DNA of 6,312 bases from CAZTLI01 sp964614375. GTDB lineage: Bacteria; Chloroflexota; Anaerolineae; Aggregatilineales; Phototrophicaceae. Made by a program: the position numbers and the translations under genes. Below are positions 1-6,306 of the stretch, piece after piece. A model generated the notes under the pieces. That model was not told where the DNA came from, did no database searches, and was given only the letters and a program-made list of their open reading frames with translations. The stretch lies in assembly GCA_964614375.1 (NCBI GenBank), contig CAZTLI010000325.1, positions 1 to 6,312 of the forward strand, read 5' to 3'. Positions within the stretch are counted from its first letter, which is position 1; the number at the start of each line of letters is the position of its first letter.

Positions 1-177
1 TCTGAAATGGCCATGGACTGGCACATCGTAGCAGGATTGGTGATTGGTGGTGTCGTCGCAGCACCATTAGCAGCCAAACTATGTGGCAAATTGCCGACGC
101 AGGTGCTGATGGTCGCGGTGGCATTGTTGATCGTCGGTTTGAGCAGTTTCATGTTGATTGGTAGTTTTGCAGGTTAA
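1..177 (+). CDS. TSUP (TauE/SafE) family permease, C-terminal end (5' truncated)
   Basis: The reading frame is open from the first base to a TAA at 175-177 and gives the last 58 residues of a membrane protein. Two hydrophobic helices are visible, about residues 9-27 (containing GLVIGGVVAAPLAAKL) and 35-54, joined by a short polar turn (CGKLPTQ). A GG..AAP.AAKL helix followed by a K-L-P turn and a last helix is typical of the C-terminus of the TauE/SafE (TSUP) permeases, which move sulfite, sulfate, sulfonates and other small anions across the cytoplasmic membrane. Its stop codon overlaps the sirC start (TAATG), so it belongs to the same operon. Next to siroheme genes and a nitrite/sulfite reductase, sulfate or sulfite transport is the likely job, but the substrate is inferred. 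The N-terminal part lies outside the window, so the family call rests on one short segment. Confidence 0.72.
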   Translation, partial: SEMAMDWHIVAGLVIGGVVAAPLAAKLCGKLPTQVLMVAVALLIVGLSSFMLIGSFAG

Positions 178-836
178 TGATGATGGAAGCAGTACCCGGT
201 TATCCGGTCATGCTTAATCTGGTAGATAAACGCTGTGTCGTGGTTGGTGGCGGACAGGTCGCCGCGCGCAAAGTGACGGGGTTAGTTACCTCTGGCGCAA
301 AGGTGACTGTCATCTGCCCAACATTAACACTCGATTTACAAAATCGCGTCGATACGGAACAGGTGCTGTGGCTCAATCAACCGTATCAATCAGGAATACT
401 ATCTACGCTGCAACCATTCTTAGTCATTGCTGCGACCGATTCTGTTGAGGTCAATCAAAGCGTTGCCAGCGAAGCGCGTGACCTGTCGATACTGGTCAAT
501 GTCGCGGATAACAGTGCTGAGCGTGATTTTAGGGGGATGAGTGCCATTCATCGCCCGCCCCTGACAATCGCCATCAGCACCAATGGGGCGTCTCCGGCGC
601 TGGTGAAGTGGCTGAAGGGACGCATCGACGATTGCATCGGCGCGGAATATGAGACACTCGCGCGCTGGCTGGGTGATTTACGCCCACAATTGCAATCGCA
701 GTTATCCTCACAGGCGCAGCGTGCTGAATTCTATGATGCTGTGCTGCAATCCGACGTGGTGACTTTACTCTTGCAGCAGCAAACTGACGCAGCTTATGCC
801 CGGCTGCAATCGCTGGTTGAGGAGTGGGTCGTATGA
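177..836 (+). CDS. sirC: precorrin-2 dehydrogenase (siroheme synthase, SirC/Met8/CysG-N type)
   Basis: This cytoplasmic enzyme oxidises precorrin-2 to sirohydrochlorin with NAD+, the middle step from uroporphyrinogen III to siroheme. The protein is about 219 residues, normal for a stand-alone SirC. Residues 21-32 (VVVGGGQVAARK) form the Rossmann dinucleotide-binding loop. Residues 82-88 (LVIAATD) and 107-111 (VNVAD) follow as in the family; Asp111 lines up with the conserved Asp that is catalytic in CysG and Met8. Residues 129-142 (LTIAISTNGASPAL) are the family's signature strand and loop, and a helical dimerisation/C-terminal region follows. Some family members (CysG, Met8) also chelate iron, but here a separate chelatase follows. 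ATG codons at 177, 180 and 183 are in tandem. ATG177 overlaps the permease stop, while ATG183 has slightly better spacing from the weak AGG at 171-173. The stop overlaps the next start (ATGA). Confidence 0.93.
   Translation: MMMEAVPGYPVMLNLVDKRCVVVGGGQVAARKVTGLVTSGAKVTVICPTLTLDLQNRVDTEQVLWLNQPYQSGILSTLQPFLVIAATDSVEVNQSVASEARDLSILVNVADNSAERDFRGMSAIHRPPLTIAISTNGASPALVKWLKGRIDDCIGAEYETLARWLGDLRPQLQSQLSSQAQRAEFYDAVLQSDVVTLLLQQQTDAAYARLQSLVEEWVV
819..824 (+). promoter_or_regulatory. ribosome binding site setting the chelatase start at 833
   Basis: GAGGAG lies inside the end of sirC, 8 bases before the ATG at 833. This spacing favours ATG833, whose ATGA overlaps the sirC stop (TGA 834-836), over the upstream in-frame GTG at 824. 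That GTG begins within the site itself and would add only three residues before the conserved first strand. Confidence 0.8.
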
Positions 837-2152
837 CGAAAACTGCGCTTATCCTCGCTGGACACGGTTCACATATCAGCCCGCACACGGCTGGACTGGT
901 CTGGTCGTATGTCGATGACCTGCGGGCGCGCGGTGTGGCCGATGAAGTCACCGCCTGCTTCTGGAAGGAACAACCCGCCTATTCTCAAGTATTGGATACA
1001 GTGACGGCAGCGCAAATCGTCGTTGTGCCTGTTTTCACCGCACAGGGCTATTTTGCGAATACTGTTATTCCCGCCGAAATGGGTTTAACCGGGACACTGA
1101 CCCATCTCGACGGACGCGCCATTACCTGTACCGCGACATTGGGCGAACATCCCGCCTTGAAGGACATCGTACAGCAGCGCATACAGACATTGATGGCTGC
1201 CGAAAATCTCGACCCATTAACGGTCGCTGTTGCCGTGATTGGGCATGGGACGCCACGCAGCCGCAGCAGTCGTGATGCCGCCGCAGAACAGGCACAACAG
1301 TTGCGTGCTTCAGGAATAGCCACTGAGGTGGTCGCTGTATATCTGGATGACGACCCCGCGATAGATACAATTTATCAGACGACGACAGCGCCGAATATCA
1401 TCGCCGTGCCTTATTTCCTCGCGCCGGGTTCGCATGTAACCGCCGATGTGCCGGATGCACTCGGACTGCCATCCCATTTATCCCAGGCGACGATTCAGGA
1501 CAGGCGCGTATTTTATGCTGACCCCATTGGCACAGATTCAACCATGGTGGACATCATCCTCGACCTGGCGCGCATCGCAGGATTGCCATTTGACCGCCAA
1601 CCCACACATGAAACGTGGCGTCATATCCCGCAAGCGGGCGCGACAATCTTGATAGACACTGTTCGGTCACAGCGCGAATACCGCTTCGGTCAATTGCGCC
1701 TCACTTTGGATGTGGTTCGTCCAGAAGCTGCGAGTGGCGCATCAGTCGTCATCAATTCATTATCAGAATTGCGTCAGAAGGTGCGCGAAGATCCATTTCG
1801 ACCACTTGCCACCAGTGACGATTTACCGGGTGGATGGACATTCCCACTGCCCTCACCGGAGATGCTGCCTGCTGTTGTCGAGACGATCTATCCCGGCGCC
1901 TTAACAAATTGGGCAGCGCAGCAGCAGGATACATTCGCGCCTGAATCACTGGCGGGCGTCATCCAACGACAAACCGGGATGTTCAAGCGCCTGCAATCAC
2001 TGACCCAGGACGCGATTGCCACAGTCGTAAAATCGACCTGCGCGCATTGCGTGTGTCATCCGGCGTGGTATGAGACCGAAATTCCATCAAATGCCATTCC
2101 CTGCCAATCGCCATGCAATTGGTGGTTGAGCAGCGCGCTGAAAGGGGCATAA
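833..2152 (+). CDS. sirB: sirohydrochlorin ferrochelatase, CbiX/SirB family, two-lobed with cysteine-rich C-terminal domain (DR2241-like)
   Basis: The enzyme inserts a divalent metal into sirohydrochlorin. Iron, giving siroheme, is implied by the neighbours, as no cobalamin gene is visible. The 439-residue protein holds two tandem CbiX lobes. Lobe 1 (about 1-120) has LILAGHGSH with His11, then GYFANTVIP. Lobe 2 (about 130-250) has VIGHGTP with His138 and PGSHVTADVP with His201. A third region (about 265-439) is not CbiX-like and ends with Cys403, Cys406, Cys408, Cys424 and Cys428 in the pattern C-X2-C-X-C-X15-C-X3-C, suggesting a [4Fe-4S] cluster. From memory, this architecture matches the Deinococcus DR2241 group. 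The usual second metal-binding His is replaced by Phe74 in lobe 1 but kept in lobe 2, so lobe 2 looks like the better-equipped site. It overlaps sirC by four bases and is followed 3 bases later by the methyltransferase gene. A cobaltochelatase role is the alternative. Confidence 0.88.
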   Translation: MTKTALILAGHGSHISPHTAGLVWSYVDDLRARGVADEVTACFWKEQPAYSQVLDTVTAAQIVVVPVFTAQGYFANTVIPAEMGLTGTLTHLDGRAITCTATLGEHPALKDIVQQRIQTLMAAENLDPLTVAVAVIGHGTPRSRSSRDAAAEQAQQLRASGIATEVVAVYLDDDPAIDTIYQTTTAPNIIAVPYFLAPGSHVTADVPDALGLPSHLSQATIQDRRVFYADPIGTDSTMVDIILDLARIAGLPFDRQPTHETWRHIPQAGATILIDTVRSQREYRFGQLRLTLDVVRPEAASGASVVINSLSELRQKVREDPFRPLATSDDLPGGWTFPLPSPEMLPAVVETIYPGALTNWAAQQQDTFAPESLAGVIQRQTGMFKRLQSLTQDAIATVVKSTCAHCVCHPAWYETEIPSNAIPCQSPCNWWLSSALKGA

Positions 2153-2155
2153 CAC

Positions 2156-2926
2156 ATGACAGGAAAAGTCTATCTGGTGGGGGCTGGCCCCGGTGACCCG
2201 GATTTAATCACCCGCAAAGGGCTGCGTTTGATTCAACAGGCGGATGTCATAATCTATGACCGCCTCATCCCGATGGAATTGCTCAATGACGCGCGCGACG
2301 ACGCCGAACTGATTAATGCGGGCAAAGCGCCGACCAAACACCGTCTGAGTCAGGATGCGATTAACGATTTACTGGTCGATTATGCACTCGCTGGGCGAAC
2401 TGTGGTGCGCTTGAAAGGCGGCGACCCGTTCGTCTTTGGACGCGGGAGCGAAGAGGCGATTGTATGTGCGGAAGCAGGTATTCCGTTTGAGGTTGTGCCG
2501 GGTGTATCGAGCGCGTTTGCTGTGCCTGCCTATGCGGGAATCCCCCTGACTCACCGTCACATCAGCCGCAGCTTCACGATTATGACCGGGCATGATGACC
2601 CCGACAATCCCGAAGTCGCCGCGCAGTGGCAAGCGGTGATTCAGACGGGGGGAACACTGGTGATATTGATGGGCGTGAGACAGCTATCAAGCATCAGCCA
2701 ACGGCTGATTGATGCGGGATTAGACCCGAATATGCCGGCTGCGGTGATTGAATCGGGGACGATGGCTGCACAGCGCGTCATCGAAGGGACAGTGCAAACA
2801 CTGCCCGACCTCGCCCAGTCCGCCGACGTGCAACCGCCCGCGATTACGGTCATTGGCGAAGTCGTCAGGCTGCGGCAAATGGGTGTGCAGTGGTTTGACC
2901 GTGAACTCACTTTGCTGTCCGTTTGA
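2156..2926 (+). CDS. cobA: uroporphyrinogen-III C-methyltransferase (SUMT)
   Basis: This cytoplasmic enzyme uses two S-adenosylmethionine molecules to methylate uroporphyrinogen III at C2 and C7, giving precorrin-2, the committed step to siroheme and cobalamin. At 256 residues it is the usual size for a single-domain CobA and has no HemD or CysG-N fusion. Family motifs occur in order: VGAGPGDPDLIT (8-19), YDRL (34-37), VRLKGGDPFVFGRG (84-97, SAM-binding loop), EVVPGVSSAFAVPAYAGIPLTHR (112-134) and TGHD (144-147). The rest forms the second lobe of the tetrapyrrole methylase fold. AGGGG at 2143-2147 lies 8 bases before the ATG, inside the end of the chelatase gene, so translation is probably coupled. 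Chelatase and dehydrogenase directly upstream make siroheme the likely product. It is encoded third although it acts first of the three. Other precorrin methylases are less likely because the SUMT motifs match throughout. Confidence 0.96.
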   Translation: MTGKVYLVGAGPGDPDLITRKGLRLIQQADVIIYDRLIPMELLNDARDDAELINAGKAPTKHRLSQDAINDLLVDYALAGRTVVRLKGGDPFVFGRGSEEAIVCAEAGIPFEVVPGVSSAFAVPAYAGIPLTHRHISRSFTIMTGHDDPDNPEVAAQWQAVIQTGGTLVILMGVRQLSSISQRLIDAGLDPNMPAAVIESGTMAAQRVIEGTVQTLPDLAQSADVQPPAITVIGEVVRLRQMGVQWFDRELTLLSV

Positions 2927-2931
2927 GTGAT

Positions 2932-2937
2932 AGGGAG
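2932..2937 (+). promoter_or_regulatory. ribosome binding site supporting a TTG start for the TrpD-like gene
   Basis: AGGGAG sits in the 16-base gap after cobA. Two TTG codons follow in tandem: 2943 (5-base spacing) and 2946 (8-base spacing). No ATG or GTG start is near. The first in-frame ATG (3036, residue 32) would remove the first conserved helix of the family, so initiation at one of the TTG codons is the best reading. Confidence 0.65.
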
Positions 2938-2942
2938 ACAGA

Positions 2943-4034
2943 TTGTTGACTGACACATTTAAGACAGTGGACAACGTTGAAGCCTTTAAGGACATCATCC
3001 GCATTGTGGGACGTGGCAAAAAGCTCCAGCGCGATATGACCATGGAGGAAGCGCAGCAAGCGATGACCTTGTTGTTAAGCGGCGAACTCGCTGAGGCTCA
3101 GGTTGGCGCGTTCCTCATCACCCTGCGCGTCAAAGAAGAGACGGTGGACGAAATCATCGGTTTCTTGCGTGCGCTTCGAGCGCATATAGCGACGGTCGCC
3201 AAACCCGATGTCACCGGATTGATAGACCTCGCGCTGCCGTTTGATGGCAAAGCCAATCATCTGCAAACGGGTGTTGGCGCTGCGCTGGTGCTGGCTGCGG
3301 CAGGTGTGCCCGTGCTGTTAACGGGGTTGGATGACATCCCGGCTAAATGCGGGGTTGCAGTGCTCAATTTACTACGGGCGCTGGATTATCCAGCCGATAA
3401 TCCCCCGGAAATCGTGAGCCAGACTATTGAATCGACCCGTTTTGGCGTGCTCAATCTGGCGCAGGTACTGCCGCAATGGGCAGCCCTCACCCCCATCCGT
3501 CACTTATTTGGCCTGCGGACACTGATGAACACCGTCGAGAAGCTCATCAATCCGGCGGATGCGCCGATTCATATCAGCGGCTTTTATCACGGGAATTATC
3601 TGAGCCGACTTGCGCCTGCTCTACCCGGCAGCGACATCAATTGGATTGTGCAGGGTGAAGAAGGCAGTATCGACATCCGTCCCGGCAAGAAAACGCGCGT
3701 GTATAAGGCAGCCGGTGATGACATGGTTGAGACGATGATTAATGCAGCCGATTATGGTTTTCATGAGGTTGTGCCGCTAGAGATGCCGAATGATGCAGCG
3801 GCACATGCTGAACATTTACGACGCGCACTGTCTGGCGAACGCGGCGCAGCGTATGACCAGATTGCGCTCACGGCGGCGACTCTGCTGTGGATGATAGATA
3901 GGGTGCCCGATATTCATGCCGGACTGGAAACGGCGCATCCCATTCTGCAAAGTGGTCAGGCATTGACTGTATTAGATAAAGCGCGCGATGGATCAGTCGC
4001 AAATTTAATCCCTATCAACGACCCCGTTCAATAA
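2943..4034 (+). CDS. TrpD-fold (anthranilate phosphoribosyltransferase-like) protein, possibly CnaT-like
   Basis: The 363-residue protein has the two-domain layout of the glycosyltransferase family 3/TrpD fold. A helical N-terminal domain (about 15-85) includes DIIRIVGRGKKL and a TMEEAQQAM segment; an alpha/beta domain runs from about 92 to 345. Fold landmarks remain: GAALVLAAAGVPVLLTG (112-128), GLRTLMNTVEKLINP (190-204, the counterpart of the R-T-L-x-N...NP segment of TrpD) and RRALSGERGAAYDQIALTAA (293-312). The glycine-rich GTGGD PRPP loop is replaced by LPFDGK (98-103), and the metal-binding GLDE is replaced by GSIDI (241-245), so it is unlikely to be a tryptophan-pathway enzyme. No trp gene is nearby. 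From memory, similar TrpD-like proteins occur in cyanobacteria, including CnaT, needed for expression of the Anabaena nitrite reductase operon, and the E. coli relative YbiB (TrpD2) binds nucleic acid. A regulatory or maturation role for the reductase is inference. The start is TTG. Confidence 0.8.
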   Translation: MLTDTFKTVDNVEAFKDIIRIVGRGKKLQRDMTMEEAQQAMTLLLSGELAEAQVGAFLITLRVKEETVDEIIGFLRALRAHIATVAKPDVTGLIDLALPFDGKANHLQTGVGAALVLAAAGVPVLLTGLDDIPAKCGVAVLNLLRALDYPADNPPEIVSQTIESTRFGVLNLAQVLPQWAALTPIRHLFGLRTLMNTVEKLINPADAPIHISGFYHGNYLSRLAPALPGSDINWIVQGEEGSIDIRPGKKTRVYKAAGDDMVETMINAADYGFHEVVPLEMPNDAAAHAEHLRRALSGERGAAYDQIALTAATLLWMIDRVPDIHAGLETAHPILQSGQALTVLDKARDGSVANLIPINDPVQ

Positions 4035-4053
4035 ACAATTGAGGACGTGAACG

Positions 4054-6306
4054 ATGACGGAAACAAGCTGGAAAGACGTGCTACAGGACAAGATGCCAGA
4101 CTATCTCGCCTATGAAATCGACATTTTTGAAGGTCAGATGGCACTGCTGCGACAGAAAAAATTAGACGAAAAAGTCTTTGCCGAAACCCGGTTACGACGC
4201 GGTATCTATGGACAGCGCTACGACAATGGTCGTCGTCACGATGGTATCCAGACGCAAATGCTGGATTTTCCATCGGGCGACATCGTAAAAGGCCCCGATA
4301 CCATGTGGGACGCACCGGGTATGATGCGAATCAAAGTGCCGTTTGGCGGCCTGACAATTGAGCAAATGGAGGTGTTGGCAGAACTGGCGGAAGAATATTC
4401 CGACGGTATTTTGCATATCACCACCCGGCAGGACATCCAACTCCATTATGTCCATATTGACGATACGCCCGACTTGATGCGACGGCTGGCGGCGGTAGAC
4501 ATCACCACACGCGAAGCCTGTGGCAACTCGGTTCGCAATGTCACGGCCTGTCCCCTGGCGGGGGTATGCCATGATGAAGCCTTTGACGTAACCCCCTACT
4601 CCAAAGCGCTGGCCTATTTCCTGCTCGGTCATGATGATGTGCAGGATTTTGGGCGCAAGTTCAAAGTCGCGTTTTCTGGCTGTGAACAACACGCCTGCGG
4701 ACTGGTGCGGATGCACGATTTAGGTTTATTGGCGCGGGTACGCGCGGTCGATGGGGTGCAGCAGCGCGGTTTCGAGGTCTATGTGGGCGGTGGATTAGGC
4801 ACGATTCCACATCAAGCCAAAGTGCTCAAAGAATTCGTGACCGAAGACCAACTCCTGCCGTTATCACAGGCGATTTCGCGTGTGTTTGCCCGTCATGGCG
4901 AAAAACGCAATCGCAACATGGCACGGCTGAAGTTCCTCGTCTCCAAGCTCGGCATCGACGAATTCCGCCGTCTGGTCGATGAAGAATTGGAGACATTGCC
5001 GCATGATGACCGCTGGACGGATTATATCGACGATGTGCCGAAGTATCAGGAGACCCCCGCGCGCGAAGGCTTTTTGCTAAATGGCGCGCCGCTGCCGGAT
5101 GGCTTTCATGCGTGGTATCGCACCAATATCTATAAGCAGCGCCAACCCGGTTACAGTGTGGTGACAGTTAATTTGCCATTGGGCGATTTGACGTCGTGGC
5201 AAATGTTCCGTTTGGCAGATATTGCCCGCGAATATGTGGGTGATAACGTCCGCACAACTGTCGAGCAAAATATCGTTCTGCGCTGGGTGTCTGACCGGGA
5301 TTTGCCAGCGTTATACGAGGCGCTCCATGCAGTTGGATTGGGCGACGCCGGCGCGGGCACGATTGTTGACATCACCACTTGCCCCGGCACAGATACTTGC
5401 AAACTCGGTATTGCATCATCACGCGGCCTGACGGATGAACTGCGCCGTCAGTTGATTGCGAAGAATGAGACGTTACCGGAGGCTGTTAAAGACCTGAAAA
5501 TCAAAGTCAGCGGCTGCTTCAATTCTTGCGGGCAGCATCATGTGGCGGATATAGGTTTCTTTGGCAACAGTCGTCGCCATGGCAATCTCAAAGTGCCGCA
5601 TTTTCAGGTCGTGTTGGGTGGACAGTGGAACAATAACGCAGGCAGTTATGGGTTGGCGGTGGGCGCTGTCCCTGCGCGGACTGTGCCCGATGTGTTAGAC
5701 GCGATTACCAATCGTTATGTAGACGAGCGCGAAGGTGATGAGCGCTTCCAGCAGTGGGTAGCACGACTCGGTAAGAAAGAAATCCGCGCCATGCTCGAAC
5801 CCTTCCAGAATATCCCCGAAATCGAAGATGACCCGTCCTATTTCTCCGATTGGGGCGATTCGCGCGTGTATACGATTGGCGATATTGGTGTCGGGGAATG
5901 CGCGGGCGAGGTGGTTTCGCTGTTTTCGATGGAAATCGCCAAAGCCGAATCCGAGCATTTTGATGCCCTGGTCGCGCTGGATGAAGGGGATTATGCGCTG
6001 GCAGATGAACGTGCGTATCGGGCGATGCTGCTGGCGGCGCGGTCACTGGTGCTCACACGCTATCTGGATGTAGGAAATGAACCGGATCGTATTGTTGAAG
6101 AATTCCGCACGCGCTTTTATGACACAAAGCTCTTTTTCGACCAGTACGCCAGGGGTAAATTCGCGCATTATTTATTTGACCGGCATGAAAATCCGCCCGT
6201 CAAACCCGATAAAGACCATGCGGAACAACTAGCTGGCGAAGCGCAGTTGTTCATCGAAGCCGCCCACGCCTGCGAAGCTCGGGTCAATGGCGTCATCGTT
6301 AGTTAA
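4054..6306 (+). CDS. siroheme [4Fe-4S] nitrite/sulfite reductase with helical C-terminal extension
   Basis: This enzyme catalyses six-electron reduction of sulfite to sulfide or nitrite to ammonia in the cytoplasm, probably with ferredoxin since no NADPH-flavoprotein partner is seen. The protein has two repeated halves (about 45-310 and 340-590). The second carries C443-X5-C449-X38-C488-X3-C492, the same spacing I recall for the siroheme/cluster ligands of E. coli CysI. Four residues match the CysI anion-binding side chains: Arg125 (TTRQD), Arg161 (VRNV), Lys202 and Lys204 (RKFKV). The first half has its own C166-X5-C172-X37-C210-X4-C215. At 750 residues it exceeds CysI (about 570) and NirA (about 500-560). 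The excess is mainly a tail from about 605, with a GVGECAGE segment (612-619) and then charged helices. GAGGA at 4041-4045 is 8 bases before the ATG. The siroheme genes upstream supply its cofactor. Sulfite versus nitrite is not decided by sequence. Confidence 0.94.
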   Translation: MTETSWKDVLQDKMPDYLAYEIDIFEGQMALLRQKKLDEKVFAETRLRRGIYGQRYDNGRRHDGIQTQMLDFPSGDIVKGPDTMWDAPGMMRIKVPFGGLTIEQMEVLAELAEEYSDGILHITTRQDIQLHYVHIDDTPDLMRRLAAVDITTREACGNSVRNVTACPLAGVCHDEAFDVTPYSKALAYFLLGHDDVQDFGRKFKVAFSGCEQHACGLVRMHDLGLLARVRAVDGVQQRGFEVYVGGGLGTIPHQAKVLKEFVTEDQLLPLSQAISRVFARHGEKRNRNMARLKFLVSKLGIDEFRRLVDEELETLPHDDRWTDYIDDVPKYQETPAREGFLLNGAPLPDGFHAWYRTNIYKQRQPGYSVVTVNLPLGDLTSWQMFRLADIAREYVGDNVRTTVEQNIVLRWVSDRDLPALYEALHAVGLGDAGAGTIVDITTCPGTDTCKLGIASSRGLTDELRRQLIAKNETLPEAVKDLKIKVSGCFNSCGQHHVADIGFFGNSRRHGNLKVPHFQVVLGGQWNNNAGSYGLAVGAVPARTVPDVLDAITNRYVDEREGDERFQQWVARLGKKEIRAMLEPFQNIPEIEDDPSYFSDWGDSRVYTIGDIGVGECAGEVVSLFSMEIAKAESEHFDALVALDEGDYALADERAYRAMLLAARSLVLTRYLDVGNEPDRIVEEFRTRFYDTKLFFDQYARGKFAHYLFDRHENPPVKPDKDHAEQLAGEAQLFIEAAHACEARVNGVIVS
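4549..4698 (+). other. first-half four-cysteine set of the reductase
   Basis: These bases encode Cys166 to Cys215. The arrangement C-X5-C-X37-C-X4-C mirrors the true ligand set in the second half. Assimilatory reductases such as CysI and spinach NirA have lost the cysteines at this position, where a GN.L.G type sequence is common. The segment also contains Lys202 and Lys204 of the anion site. Whether it binds a second cluster, as each subunit of dissimilatory DsrAB does, cannot be told from sequence. Confidence 0.7.
5380..5529 (+). other. siroheme/[4Fe-4S] ligand motif of the reductase
   Basis: These bases encode Cys443, Cys449, Cys488 and Cys492 within TTCPGTDTCKLGI and SGCFNSCGQHHVADIGF. 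The C-X5-C-X38-C-X3-C spacing is the classical cluster motif of siroheme reductases; by family knowledge the last cysteine also bridges to the siroheme iron. Confidence 0.93.
5947..6303 (+). other. helical, HEPN-like C-terminal domain of the reductase
   Basis: Residues 632-750 lie beyond the catalytic repeat and read as amphipathic helices: ESEHFDALVALDEGDYALA, DERAYRAMLLAARSLVL, RIVEEFRTRFYDTKLFFDQYA and DHAEQLAGEAQLFIEAAHACEARV. A first helix with a G-D-Y-x-x-A turn, a second alanine-rich helix and a final long helix recall HEPN domains. RGKFAH (700-705) has the R-X4-H spacing of HEPN nucleases, which may be chance. The domain boundary and the HEPN label are inference from pattern only. Confidence 0.5.

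Noticed and set aside
824..832. GTG at 824 as the chelatase start
   Set aside because: It overlaps the GAGGAG ribosome binding site and adds only three residues; ATG833 has ideal spacing and an ATGA overlap with sirC.
574..951. 125-codon minus-strand open frame across the sirC-chelatase junction
   Set aside because: The translation is rich in Arg, Pro, Ala and Ser, with no recognisable motif, and it overlaps two well-supported genes.
2946..2974. TTGACT at 2946 as a -35 promoter box
   Set aside because: The hexamer 17 bases downstream is GGACAA, not a -10 element, and the sequence lies within the start of a coding region.
2943..4034. Annotation of the TrpD-like gene as trpD (tryptophan synthesis)
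   Set aside because: The GTGGD PRPP loop and GLDE metal motif are missing and no other trp gene is present.
4035..4053. Possible terminator or regulatory hairpin in the gap before the reductase
   Set aside because: The 19-base gap contains only the ribosome binding site and spacer; no inverted repeat or T-run is visible.
4192..4716. 174-codon open frame on the minus strand inside the reductase gene
   Set aside because: It is antisense to the strongly conserved first half of the reductase, its translation resembles no family I know, and it has no supporting context. It is a shadow of the coding frame.
5828..6073. 81-codon plus-strand frame within the reductase tail
   Set aside because: It is out of frame with the reductase, rich in Arg, Ile and Trp, and without a plausible ribosome binding site or family match.
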